Shown here piece by piece: positions 36,275 through 48,993 of a DNA stretch of 64,000 bases. Where the stretch lies: positions 372,001-436,000 of the forward strand of contig QANY01013613.1 in NCBI GenBank assembly GCA_003255025.1. The letters run 5' to 3'. This DNA is from Datisca glomerata (taxonomy: Eukaryota; Streptophyta; Magnoliopsida; Cucurbitales; Datiscaceae). A program made the position numbers and the translations under genes. How positions within the stretch are numbered: position 1 is the first letter of the stretch; each line of letters begins with the position of its first letter. The notes beneath the pieces were generated by a model. That model had not been told where the DNA came from. It ran no database searches and saw only the letters and a list, made by a program, of their open reading frames with translations.

Positions 36275-36645
36275 TAGGGGTGTTCAAAACCAAACCGAAA
36301 TAAAAAATGATCAGCTTGGTCAGTTCTTTATGACCCTATGGTTCGGTTCGGTTTGGCAAAGCTGCCGAACCGAAACATTAAATTCATATTATTATTTTTT
36401 ATTTTTTATATATAATTTCATATCAAATCAAACCGACACAAAACTTTATTGTTATATTATACAATAATATCGTTTAAAAATTATTTTTAATTAATAATAG
36501 CTTACCGAAGAACCGATTTGAAATTCACGGTTAGGTTATTTTGACATTTATGGTTCGGTTAAATTCGGCATATGACCGAACCGAATGTTTCGGTTCGGTT
36601 CAATTTTAACCTACTAACCGAACGGAATCAAACTGTGTTCATCCT
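36275..36645. mobile_element. hAT-type MITE, CCGAACCG-rich family (copy 4, 371 bp)
   Basis: It starts TAGGGGTGTTCAAAACC and ends AACTGTGTTCATCCT (imperfect inverted repeat). A perfect 8-bp target duplication, GAAAAATG, lies at 36267-36274 and 36646-36653. The body is CGGTTCGG/CCGAACCG words around an AT-rich core. No coding capacity; short ORFs over it are artefacts. Confidence 0.88.
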
Positions 36646-36653
36646 GAAAAATG

Positions 36654-39142
36654 GTTATGACGAATCGGTTATAGGGATAATTTTACCTTTTAACATCTAA
36701 AGTAACATTTTTTATCATAATAAACTTATTTAACATTTTATAAACTAGATGAATTTTCGTATCATTTATCAAACTATAATAGGTGTCGGATGAAATTTTT
36801 CTAAGATTTTTACACAACATTATTTTCATTGTTTTGACTTTTTCTTCGAAAACTTTTATTCAAATCACCAAAGGCATCCAACATATATATGGGTTAAATT
36901 ATTAGAACTTTATCACAACAATTTTATCATACTATTTAATGTAAATTACTTCAACCTCTTATTTAGGCGTTAACTTTAGTTTCAATAATTACAAATAGTT
37001 TCTCATCATTGTTATAAATAGTTAATTTGTTTTTTAATTTCTTGATAATTTTTTCATCCATCAATTTATCCCATTTTAAAATTTTGGTGAGGTTATCTCA
37101 TTTTAAAATTTTGGCCAATTAAGACATTATCTAAATTCTGTTTAATTAATCACGTGTGATAAAAAAAATAAAAAATACCCCTGCCAAAAAATCATCCACC
37201 CCATCCCCCTCCCCCTCCCCATTCCCTCGCGAGCTGGTCTCCTCTCCCGCCTTCTCCCTTGCAAGCCCTTCCCCTTCCCTGCATCGCGATTTTTTCCAGC
37301 CCTTCCCCTTCTCTCGAGTTCGACTCCTTCTCCCTCGAGTTCGTCTCCTTTTCCCTCGAGTTCTCCCTCTCCCTCGAGATTTTTCAGTCACCCATTTCCC
37401 CTTCGTACACTCTCGCTCTCTATTCAGACCGACCGGAAGTGAAGAGAATCCAACTCTTAGAAGCCTGAATTTCCCTCGATTAGAAACACATCCCTCAATT
37501 TTCCCTTATCTATGAATTCCTGTCCTAGAATTTCCTCTATCCCTTTTCCGTTGATTCTCTCTGGTCCTAATTTGGTAACTACTTTCTGATTCCATTCCCT
37601 TCCACAAACATATCCCTTAACCGTCCTTGATATTCAAGTATGCGAATTTACTTAAGTTATCTGCTTTTGGTCCTGTAAATTGTTTTACGATTTTGTTCTT
37701 TGTTCGTGGAATTTTGGTTTGAGGATTTTCTACGTTTGGTTGGCGAGAAAGTGTGGGAGAAAAGTCAAGAGTATTGTTATTCGGAATTTGTTTGGACTAC
37801 TTTAGTGTCAGCCCCAATGTTTTTGAAATATGATAAATGGTAAAAAGTGGAGCTTAGACCATTAGACAAGCGTATGGTTTAGCATTTAGCAAGTTATAAC
37901 TTTTCGTTTTTGAAACAGAATGGTCTTGCTGGTTAGAGTTTTCCTACTATTTTTACTGTTTTCATAGTGGAATTTGGTATTATTGTTTATCAGGGAGATG
38001 TAATTTGTGATTGATTTTTGGATAAAAAAACATGAAAGATGTGTAGCATATAAGATTGAAGAAATGAAAAAAATAAGCATGTGCTGAGCATGTGATCATT
38101 TAACAGTCATTTGACGGTCAAGAGGATAAATTGATGGATGAAAAAAAGTTGGAGGATCAATTAAGAAAGAAAATTAATTTAATAGGATAAATTAATTTTG
38201 GAGCAAAGTGCATACGGGTGCTATGATAGTCACTAGTGAGTATTTGAGACACGATAAAGGGAAAGCTGAGTATATTTTGTGACAGAAATTGTACCTGATT
38301 TAATTGCGTATAATATTTTTAGTTGTTTGTGGAGTTATGTGTTGGCCACATTAAAAATTAGAGAAATTATCCATGTAAGTTTTGAAACTATTTGGAGATG
38401 TTCCTATAATTAAAGAAAAATACATGAGAGAATTTGTGCAATTTACCCATTATTTAAGAATTGATAATGAACAAGAGCTAGGGGCATCTTTGCTTAAAAG
38501 CTTTTTTATGACTTTCTTTAGATTGTGAGAATGACAAACTTCACCATTGCTATACTCTCCAAAAGAAAGCTATGCGAGGTTCCAATATGCTTATTTATGG
38601 ACATTTCAATTGTTCTGAAATGTCCGATTAGATCTACATAATTCAAAATGGATGTATAAACTAATAAAAAAAATTTCATCATGTGCCATGAACCATAAAA
38701 ACATATTGAATAATACAAACATATGTCAATTACTACGTATCTATCAACTACCACTCAATCGTTGCTAGCAACAGCAAAAGAGCTAGATCCTAACAGCGGA
38801 TATACCTATAACAAGATAGCATAATCCGTCCTTCGGAACATTTTTGATGAATTTTATTCTTTTGTTTTTCAACAAACTTAGAAAAAAAAAAGAGTTGACT
38901 TAAAATATTCTTTAAAGGAAGAGGTGTTGATAGCATTGACCATAATCTCATGATGAATTCTTGCAATAAACATAATTGTTGTGCATTTATTTCAAAAACA
39001 AAAAAGAAAAATAAATTATGATTGTAAATTCTAATCATCATGAGTCACAAAACTAGGTGTATACAAGTTAAGGTATGTAATTTTCTTTAGCAGTGAATCA
39101 CAATATTTTCTAAAGGATTATTTTTCCTTTCTATAACAATAT
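36654..39142. other. Intergenic, with a C/T-rich tract at 37190-37400
   Basis: The tract repeats a TCCCTCGAGTTC word and gives long ORFs on both strands that are compositional artefacts. DNA after it (37400-37650) reads like a plant 5'UTR, but no coding exon follows. A segment at about 37843-37890 (AAAAAGTGGAGCTTAGACC, ATTAGACAAGCGTATGGTTT) is duplicated at 36117-36160. Confidence 0.5.
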
Positions 39143-40595
39143 CTATATTTTAAGCGGAACCTCTTCTTGGGCTAATGGATAGGGTATAATATGTAGCGCG
39201 TAGATGAGAGATGATTTCGGAGATCCTTGCTCAAATGAAGTAGAGTGTAAGAAATGCAAGATAGTTGGGAGAAAAAATAGCAAACACCGCTTAGGATGAA
39301 GCTTTTTTATAGTCTTTCGATTATTCATTATCATGGAAGGCCTTTTTCTAGCTGGAGTGCTGAGACAAGCTCGACGAATCAACCACGAGGGAAACTTTAG
39401 AGAGTAGGGGCGAGACTAGCTTAAAGACACGAACAAGGTCTGAGGGAAAGAGAATGAGCGATTCCGTGCGTGGATGAGGGCTGGTTTCTTGAAAAATGGT
39501 AGAGTTAAAAGGAGGTTCCGGAGGAAAAGAGGTTTGTTTGCTTACGTTCATAAAGACAAGGTGAAGAAATAGCTCATGAATTCTTGTATGGATAGGAACA
39601 GGAACGCCTAACAAAGGATGTCTTCCGTACCGGTGTCGGAACGGCGAGGTAGGAGAAGGAAAGGTGGTATTAGCTTTCAGTGCTTTAGAGATAGATGGGA
39701 GCGACGCATTGAGAAGCAAGGACACTAACTAGTTACCGAGTGCCATCAAGGCACAAGAGAACCATAGTAAGTCATGTCATTGATGAAATCGATGCGGTTC
39801 ACCCACCCATCCTGCCGATTCGACCATAATCATTATGTTTCGTATTGCCCCCTATGCCCACCCACCCCCAACTTCCCAGCATGCTACACGTCGCTCGTTC
39901 ATAGACAGAAATCCCGAGCAACTCAAGCAATGAGATCAACTAGCTCGGATGCTGGTGGTTGAGGATCAATGGCTTAAGCAGGAACTGTATCTACTGCATT
40001 TCATTCTGAATGGTTTACTGCACAAAGAAGAAAAAGGTTTAGTTTTGAAGGGCTGGCTCTCGACCACAAAATGCAGGCTTTTCAGTGCTGCTTCCTTAGG
40101 TCGAGGATGATGCCACTACCCCTCACTGACTTCAACCAAGAATCTGAAGGAAAAGGTAAGAAATCTAGAGAAAAAGCACAATACGCTGGCTCTTTGGTTG
40201 AGCCGGTTTGTCCTTCCGAACAACCGCAGCAACGTCATTCGCCCGGAAACATTCGTCATGGTCGGGTTCTTGGTGCATGGATAGAGAGTAGCCATAGCTC
40301 CGGCCGTCCTTACCATCACTTATTACAGTTTGGGCGTTGTTGCCAAAGAGAAAGAGGTTCCAGGCCAGTGTAATGCGGAATTCCCGCCCGCTACTTCTAT
40401 GCATGGCTGGACGAGTCTTTTCCTAAGCTGTATATGAGATTGCCGCTTCCGAACCTGGGAAAGATGAAAGATTATGCCCCGGAGATGCTTGCAATTGAGA
40501 ACATTGAAGCTGGGAAGTTCGATGCGAAGATAGCCAGGCTCTTTATTTGTCGTCCGATGAGCTTCACGTGGCGGCCCTACAAGCATGGTATTTAA
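39143..40595 (+). pseudogene. Plant mobile domain (PMD, aminotransferase-like) relic
   Basis: Within a GC-richer island, frame 1 at about 40186-40370 reads LALWLSRFVLPNN, VIRPETFVMVGFLVHG, a stop, then VAIAPAVLTITYYSLGVVAKE. This is the plant mobile domain block (WLxRFVFPxxxxxxIRPxxF...LAxPVLAxIYxxL). A frame shift near 40372 leads to 73 open codons, RYFYAWLDESFPKLYM, then MKDYAPEM and FTWRPYKHGI, ending with TAA at 40593. PMD proteins occur in MULE and LTR elements and in domesticated MAIN-like genes. Here one in-frame stop plus one frameshift mark a pseudogene. The upstream part (39143-40140) may be the rest of the carrier element, but I recognise no domain in it. Confidence 0.65.
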
Positions 40596-41383
40596 GAGAT
40601 GCCCTAAATCTTGTATGATTGGTTAACTTAACCAGTGAAATCTCAACCATGCATAGCTAGAGATAAACTAATTATTATGTTATCTCAAATTTAAATTATG
40701 AGTAATTCTAGATAGAATAAGATCCAGATTGAATTTTAATTAACTAAGCGATGTGTCAATCATTTATATGTTATCTTTATTGTTTATTATAATGATCTGC
40801 CGCTTTGAGTAGTTCTAGACTGAAAAAATTTAAATAACTTAGTTTTAATTAATCGAATGATTTATTAATTATTCATAAATTTATTTTTATCTCTCGTTAA
40901 AATGAAACTAGTTACCCCTTATAAATTAGTAAACATATATGTGATAAACATGCTATTTGTTCAATAAAACTTTGGTAAAAATTAATTCTCGGTTATTGTG
41001 AAATTATTCTTTTCACGATTTATAGGTTAATTAACTTATAAATTTTCGTCAAAAGGTCTAAATCTTGATTTATATAAACTAAATAATTTATAATGGTATA
41101 ATAACCAATAATTCAGCTGATCAGATAATTTGATCTCAAACTTAGTGACAAAAGTTGATAAAGCATCAAGTATATGTTAGGTTGTCAGCATCACATTGGT
41201 AAAAGGGTACATAAATATACATAGGTCTTCACCTAAGTAGAAATAGCATAAACCTCACAAATATAGGAAATGAAAACCTATTAATAGGAAAAATGAGTGG
41301 ATTTTAGATAATTAAATTAAAAATACATTTCTTATTTGCCAATTATAATTTTCTCTTCACAGGTAAAATTATCTATATTTATA
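40596..41383. other. AT-rich intergenic sequence, no gene
   Basis: Nothing recognisable on either strand. Confidence 0.5.
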
Positions 41384-42206
41384 TCTATATTATATTAAAA
41401 TGAGAATAAAAGAAATAAACTTTTGATTCTCTTTTTGACCTTTTAAAGTCCATTGAAAAAAAAAAGAACTGTAAAAATGACAAATTTCTTAGCTCAAGTT
41501 GCAAAAATATCAAAAAAAATTATTGCAAAAATGACCAAAATATAGTAAACAATATATTTACCACTGTGTAATTTTGATACATAAATTCTTTACTACGGTC
41601 ATTTTTGTAAATAAACAATTTTTTGGGCATTTATGCAACTCCACCCCCCCGAAAACCTGTCTTTTCCTGCTATTTTCCCTAAAAAACACAGATTAAGTAT
41701 TTCACATCTTTTCTCATTTAGTTCATTTGATAATATTTTATTTTTTATCCAATATTTATTTTTTTAATTAGTAAAATAAAATATTTTGGTAATCTTATGC
41801 AATTAGAGATCTAAATATCCGTAGATTGATTTCAAGATCTTTCATAAATAATATTTCTGTAAAATTTATGTTATCAATAATATAAAAATTCATGCACATG
41901 AATTTATAGAAGACGTTAATATATTTTGGATACGAAAAAATATATTTCAATAGGATATATCATTTCTTAAGAATATGATAAATTCGTAAAATAAACTATT
42001 TTCTACACTATTCAGTTCAGATAGTAGTAAAAATTTTAATATTATAAACAAGCTATTATTATTAATTATTATTTTACTTTTAGTTTAGATGTATAAGAAT
42101 TTTTAAAGATGATTATGTATTTATTAAACATTAATATTAATATAAAATTATATATAAATTTTAAATTAGTTGAATACATGTAAAACCCGCACGTATCAAT
42201 TAATAA
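41384..42206 (+). mobile_element. Possible Helitron remnant
   Basis: The left end TCTATATTATATTAAAA preceded by A matches the 5' termini common in plant Helitrons. Near 42180-42196, AAAACCCGCACGTATC resembles their 3' subterminal sequence, but the hairpin and CTRR end are missing. No Rep/helicase. Tentative. Confidence 0.4.
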
Positions 42207-45200
42207 AAACAAAATCAAACAAAAGGTGAAGAAAGAAGAAGAGATGAAGACACTCAAGTTTTAGATAGGGGAGAGAGAAGGTAATGTCCCTTTTGATTAT
42301 TATTATTTCGATTAATTAAGCAATCTCAATTGATTATTTAAAGAGAGATGATTACCCACCCTCAGCGTGGGTCATTTAAGGATTATTTTTAGGCCCCATC
42401 ACCATATAATTACATTATATTATATAGTTTGATATGATATTTTCCTCTCCCACCACCATTCATTTCTTGCCCTATGGAGATCACACATAGATGAATTTGT
42501 TCAAGATTAATTCTTTTAATTAAGCCTGGAAAATCTTCAATATTATTAACTAATTCTGTAAAAAGTTTAATGCATAATAAACTTAGGCTATGTTCCAATT
42601 TTAGAAAATAAGAAAAATAGAAAAAATAATTAATTAAAAGAAAGGGTAGGAAATAATATTAAATTGGCTATTCTACTATTTCTACCCTTCCCATATTCGA
42701 ACACTCAAACAACGAAAGGTAATCCTGTAATGAGCTTTCTGGGAACACACCATTGTTCTATTGAAATTTGATTTGCTATAATTTATGTTACTTGTCTTAA
42801 TCATTCAAACTCACTTGATAAATTAATTTGATAATCTTAAATTGTTACAATTGACCAATTTAAATTGTTGAAACCTTACTTTTTGTAAAAACCCCGGGTG
42901 TTATGTAAAGAGATAAAATTCATAAAAAGTTATGATTTGGTCAATTCGCTATTTCATTTTTTGTTTATGTCAACATAACATGTGTCATTGTTTTAGAAAA
43001 TTTAAATGACTAGCATCAGGCTGACTAAATTTTAGATCAAATTTTATTTGAGCAAGTGATGTGTTTTCATTATTGATCATTAGTTAACTAGTAAAACTAT
43101 TGTAAAGTGTTGAAATATCAATTAATAAATGATTGACGCATTACTCAATTAAATAAAATAGTCTAAATGACAATCCTTAAAGTTTATAATGTAATTTTGA
43201 TAAAAAAGTCAATAAGAAATAAAAAAATTAAAACTTAAAAATAATAACAAAGAGTATTCATTTTAAAGACTTTCTATAAATTCTCTTTAAAAAAGAAGGC
43301 CAAGTAGGTAAATTTATTTTTAAAATTATTGATTTGTATTAAAACGACGATCGGATCGATGGAGGTTTTATTGGTTTAAATCTTAATAACAATCTGAGAT
43401 AATTTTTTTTTAATTCTCATCTCTCTTTCCCTACAGTATAATCATAGAACACTTGACCTAGACTTGATTTAAAAAATTCAACTATGAATTATTAGAAAAA
43501 ACATTTACAAAAGGTTGAAAAGCAAAATTCAAAGGGAATAATAACATAGGATGCCTTTATTTGTGTCTGTATCACTTTCTACTTACAAAAATGTGTCAAA
43601 TTCGCATGCAATAAACCCAATCATTGCCACTCACTTTCACCCTTCACCATTCTTTTGACTCCCAATAAAACTGTGGTTTACTCATGCGTACATTTTAATT
43701 AATTATTTTTTCAATTTTCAACATATCACATTTGTTCTGTCTGTTTAATGTACGTGGAGATACCCGAGGACATTTTCGTTTTTTTAACTCCAATAATTTT
43801 TTTGATTTAAGTATAGTCTGTATTGTACAGTACTAAAAATAGGATAATATTATCTTAGTACTGTCGGACGTTTAGTAAAAATATGGAGCTCGTACTAGTT
43901 AATACGGTAGAACTCTTCAATCTCACCCATATGAGATAATTTAGTCCCCTCTTTTTAGAGGACTAAAAAAAATAAAGATATTTTTTAATTTATATCTTAA
44001 AATGATTTTTTTATTAAAATTTTTTTTTTTATATTTTACAGGAACTTCACTCACTAACAAAAATAATTCATGAATTTTTGAAATGTGCAGAATAGTTACT
44101 TATCACTTAGTCTTACCAAGTTTCAAAGTCATTTATTATCTTTTTCTTCATTTTATAATTATAGAAATAGGTGCGTATTATATATTATTTAGCAATGAAT
44201 TGAAATAATTAGCCTAATAATGGATTTTGGCACCCCTAATTGGACTAGGTTCATAATAAAATTCACAAAGAAGTATATAGATAAATTGTGATACATAACT
44301 AACATATTCAATGCTATTTATGGTGTGATATTTTAAGTGATATGAGACTGCATATTTAAGTTATAATTTAAAATTTATTTACATTTATCAGTTTATTTTT
44401 CACACGTTATATAAGATCAAATATACAACCAACTCATAATAGTAAATGATAACTGCCATAGTGCACTACATAACATTGTTGTAAACCATCTTTTCCTTGC
44501 CGAGTTTCTTATTTATTGTCTATGAATGGAACTGTTATGTCTCACCACAGTATATAAATCATCATAGTATCTCTTTCTTAAAGTGATATTCTGTTAAAGG
44601 GAAGTAGGGAACTATCTTTCTGTAAAAATATCTTACTTTTAGACCATCTCGATGCTGTAATTGTATTTATGTTCACTTTCCAATGTGGGTTACTTGGTCT
44701 CTCAATTTTAAAGTTGGGCTTTTTTCTTCTCTCATTTTCTAAGAAATATAGGCCCCTTTAATGTCTCTCATTTCCAAATATTTACTTAAAGGATAACCAC
44801 TTTTCGTTTTTCACTATTATTTAGTAGACATTTGAGTTCTTATTGAATTTTCAAAAAAACTATCCTTTCTCAAATAATTAATTGTATTTATTTATTTTAG
44901 TAAATAAATATATTAGAAAACTTTTAGTAAGAGTATTATTCCAATTTCAATAATTACATGAAACATTTTTTTTTCTTAAAATAACAGTCATGGACTTTCT
45001 ATTGCACCTTTGTAGGTAAATTTAAAATATTAAAAATGATTATAGCATATCTAATCTAAGAAAATTGAATAAATAAGTTAAGTTGTTGAAAAAAAGAGAT
45101 ATTAATAAAATCCGTACATAAGGCTTACTTATTATATTTCGAAAAATAAGAGTTAATATTTTAATAATACTCAACATAAACATTTTTACGTTGATGTAAT

Positions 45201-45742
45201 ATTTTACTTTTTCATAAATTTTGCCTAAAGCCATGACGTTGATCGAGCCTCAAAAAAGTCTCAGTCATTTTCTTTTTGAATTGGAGCAAAGCGATATTCC
45301 AAGACACACAATACAATGATAAACAAAACCACCAAATTAAGCATTACAATTCATATCCAGCAAAACTTGTCATTTGATTCATAGATTATCTCTATAATTC
45401 AACCATTGTCACCTGCAAATGCCATCTTGCCTCCATTCAAATGTTCCATTATCCACTTGATATACACACGATCTACTTTAGAAGATTAAATTGACAAAAT
45501 TAAACTTTGATACCAAATTAAATAAACTTTATTGACCAAAAATTGACCATAATGAGTTAGCAAAACAAAGTAAGTTCACAAAGGTCAGGCGAAATAAGAA
45601 TTCCCATTGAAATTGCATGACAAGAACTATTCGAACTGCATTCGCAAACATTATTTAATGAACATCTTCAAAAATCTCACTCAAAACGATTTTTTCAGTG
45701 TCATCACTAAAAGGAAAATCAACTTAAGAGCTGCAATTGCGC
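42207..45742. other. AT-rich intergenic region, no gene recognised
   Basis: Small ORFs (60-64 aa) show no family features. The last few hundred bases should include the 3'UTR of the L43 gene on the minus strand. Confidence 0.5.
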
Positions 45743-45972
45743 CTAAAATTTCAAATCCGTAGTCCATGTTCCTTGAACACTAGGATGTTTGGCCACATGC
45801 CTTGTCTTTAGTTTCACTACCTTTCTTCCCAATGCATTCCTTAATCTGGTTGCATGATGAAGTACTTCTTCCGGCTCCAAATTCTTCACACAGATCACCC
45901 GCTCATTTTTGTTTTCTGTAAAAAGTGGTGATGGAAAGTTGAAAAGCTTTCTTTAAAACTATCATTTACACA

Positions 45973-46031
<59 letters not shown>

Positions 46032-48197
46032 TACTGTAAAAGGCCTTTAAATGCGGATGTTGCCCTCGAACAAGTTCGCAAACCACCTCTAGCTGAGGAT
46101 TTTTCTCTTTAAATGCTGGCAATTGTGACTCCATGAATGCCCTGCCATGCGATGCTAATATGTCAATGAATCAACTATGAGATACAAGCTAAGTATGGAA
46201 GCGCTAACTTGGTCACAAATATCATATCATGTCACAGCCGCTTTATGAAAAGATTACAAACCTACCCAAAAGGAGTTATAACTACTACCTCATGAGGACC
46301 ACACCGACACAGAGCATGAATAAAAAACACAATAGGGAGCTACAAGCTTTGGGACTGGGTTGTTGGTAGACTTATCAATAGTTAGCTTGTTGACTTCGAT
46401 TAACAACACAGACTCTTAGATTTTCCAATCTCAGTAAGTAGATTGGAAAAGATTAGGAGTGATTTTGGAGTGGATCCTCAAATACCAAATTCACCTTGCC
46501 ATTTGGGAAAAAGATCTGCAAACCATAGTCCTTGGATGTTTAGGCATCAAGAAGTTGAGTTTTTAGTCAGACTCTTCGGGGTAGATGGTTGTGGAGGCTT
46601 TTACCAGAGCACGCCCTTGTGGATCTTAGTTGTGATTAAGAACTTTGCAGCGGAGAATGCTGGGTGGATGGCAAAGGAGGGTTCTAATCTTGTCAGATGC
46701 AGTCTTCAGTTCAAACTTAGGGCTGTTTAGTACAAAAGCATCTTGATTTCCAGGATCAGGTTATTGAAAATGTGATTATAAGAAAGTAAGATATCTGGAA
46801 CTTAAGATTATTGTGTTTGGTGAAGCAAGAGAATATTACAATAAGAATCTAAGTTTAACAAACATAACCTTATCAAAGTAGCAGTGAAGGTCTAGAAAGT
46901 TTAAAGCAAACTAAAAGAGCCTCCAAAACAAAATAAGAACCTAAGTTTAGTGAATTATTAATCAGTTAACACCTTCCCAACCAAAAAGAAGAAAAAGAAA
47001 ATAAAATAAGAAATGAGGCGAAAGAAAAGAAAATAAAGATGATCTCCTGACCCTCAGGCCTCAACCTGATAAACAATTAATTAGAGGGAAGTTAAGAGCA
47101 TTACATTCATGCACAGCGTGTATACTAAGTTTACACCTAAGAAAATTTGAAAATGAACTGAAATATCTTCAAGAAGAGATAACCAACAACTTGCATCACC
47201 ATATACACACTTCACCTGCGTTGTTACATTATTTTTCATCCCATGAGTGATAGCACCGAGCATGAATCAGTTCCACAAAAATGACTTCTTAGTAAATGAC
47301 CTCAAATTAGCAACCTACATTCTCTTTCTTAAAAACTTCTCTCTCCCCTGCCATACTGACAGCAAATTATAGGCTCCATAGCGAGTTCTCTACCTATTAA
47401 AACAGAGCTTCATAACAAGTTTATTTCATGACAGGGTTGTTTCGTCTACTTATGATTTGCTGCATTTGCACCAAACTAAACTAGAAACCAACATCTTCTT
47501 CTTCTTTATTCCAGTAATAGCCTTCAATATGAATTGATTTATTTGGTTTTAGGCTTCTTTTAATTTCATTCACCAATAACCATATAAACTAAATATTTTA
47601 GAAGTTCCTATCCAGCATATTTCTGGATTCGTAGTACGTGTACATTGCAAGAACCTAAAGGTAGGGAATGAATAATATGTTCTCAGAAACAACTTGTGAG
47701 GATCAATAAGTCACCAAGCTATTCGAGATTTATAATTTTTCTTTACCTCAACAAGCTCAAGGACGTGGACTAGACATGGATCTATGTTAACCAGTTTGTT
47801 TACCGATAAAAAAAGCTTGTTTGAAGATGAAACCAGAAAGGAAACAAAAACATGCCACAGTGAATTACCAGAAATGCAAATTATAAAAACAAAATGAATT
47901 CAAAATCATTACCCAACCAAAATATGAAGAAAAAACATATAGAGAAGTCAGTTAGTACGATACTCAAATATTTACTCCACTAACATAAATGCGCACAATT
48001 ATGTTGTAACCGCCATAGCATTGCTAAGTTACTATTCCATGTTTCAATGATATTTATGTACTAAAAAAATTATCACTACTGAAAATGACATTTTGGATTA
48101 TTATCTAAAACTCATACCTGATACCCCTACTACTTCCTCCCCAATCACAGTAATTCACAATCAGCTTTTGAAGTTGCCAAACACCTCTCAAAGCCAT
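45743..48197 (-). CDS. Mitochondrial large-subunit ribosomal protein L43, 119 aa
   Basis: Structural protein of the mitochondrial 39S/50S ribosomal subunit, with the thioredoxin-like L43/S25/CI-B8 fold. Three coding exons on the minus strand: 48118-48197, 46035-46141, 45743-45915. Introns are GT-AG (1,976 and 119 bp) with matching phases. The protein starts MALRGVWQLQKLIVNYCDWG. It contains FMESQLPAFKEKNPQL with ELVRGQHPHLKA, the core L43 block, and ends RHVAKHPSVQGTWTTDLKF. Length equals the usual plant L43. The acceptor TTCTCAG directly precedes the ATG, and a donor at 48768 (CCGAG/GTGAGC) implies a 5'UTR intron with a leader exon at about 48769-48955. Intron 2 is mostly a (CT)n microsatellite and the 5'UTR intron holds a homopolymer. 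Intact. Confidence 0.95.
45979..46029 (-). repeat. (GA)n/(CT)n microsatellite in L43 intron 2
   Basis: About 51 bp of pure AG. On the coding strand it is a (CT) run beginning about 6 bp after the 5' splice site (GTACAT), and fills over 40 percent of a 119-bp intron. Confidence 0.97.
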
Positions 48198-48548
48198 CTG
48201 AGAACAAACTCGATGATTAGTTGATCGATCTTACTGAAGCCAACAGAGACATTTTGTGAGTGTGTAGACAAAAAATAAATATTCTTTTCCCATCTAATCT
48301 AGTGATGAATTCAGAAAACCACATAACAATTTAAGCCAACTACTATACATGAATGTAAGCTTTGCTGAGTGCTTCGGATGGTCTTACGAAAATTTCATAT
48401 TTCATAAAAAAATTACAAATCCATGTACAATTTAATCACATTCTTTACAAAGCTTCACTTGTCAAATCGCTATATTAAAGAATCAAACTAAATATTACTC
48501 TATACTACAATTTTACTGAGGCGCAGTTGAGTAAGTGAATGAGTTAGA

Positions 48549-48587
48549 GGGGGGGGGGGGGGGGGNGGGGGGGGGGGGGGGGGGGGG
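48549..48587. repeat. Poly-G homopolymer with an unresolved base
   Basis: 39 positions of G with N at 48566. Length is probably uncertain in the assembly. It lies in the inferred 5'UTR intron of L43 (poly-C on the transcribed strand). Confidence 0.9.
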
Positions 48588-48768
48588 AGGACAACCGCCA
48601 AGACCGAGAGAATGTTAAAAAATACCACGGATAGGAACAACACATATTAACAAAGATTATAACTAAACCCTAAAACAGAGAATACAACCTCAAGACTATT
48701 GGAAATCAGATACTACAATACTACTTACAAGTATAAAAAAACGATGGTAAAACAGAGAGAAAGCTCAC

Positions 48769-48955
48769 CTCGGAGATTTGTCCACGCTTGCAGAGTTGAA
48801 CAACTTGAGCTTCACGGTGGAGGAGATTGACAGCGGCGAAGTAAACTAGAATTTGTGGGCCACTGTGAGGCTGTCGAATCGATCGAGAGCAAAGGCTGAA
48901 GAAGAACGAGGCAGAGATTGAAAATGTGGCTGGGGAGTACAACGAAGTCGTTTCA
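48769..48955 (-). other. Inferred 5'UTR exon of the L43 gene
   Basis: Moderately GC-rich, ATG-free on the minus strand, ending CCGAG/GTGAGC, a strong splice donor. The next in-order acceptor is TTCTCAG at 48198, directly before the L43 start codon. The transcription start is not defined. Confidence 0.6.
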
Positions 48956-48993
48956 TGTCACTTAAATCGGGATACTCAAAACATTTTAGTTTT

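Noticed and set aside
37146..37515. Arg/Glu-rich minus ORF and Ser/Pro-rich plus ORFs
   Set aside because: Mirror-image products of a C/T-rich low-complexity tract with TCCCTCGAG repeats.
39143..40595. GC-rich island as nuclear-integrated organelle DNA
   Set aside because: Composition suggested mitochondrial DNA, but plant mobile domain motifs explain the right half. No mitochondrial gene was recognised in the left half.
46443..46730. 95-aa ORF inside L43 intron 1
   Set aside because: No recognisable domain, opposite strand to the host gene, no start context or neighbours supporting expression.
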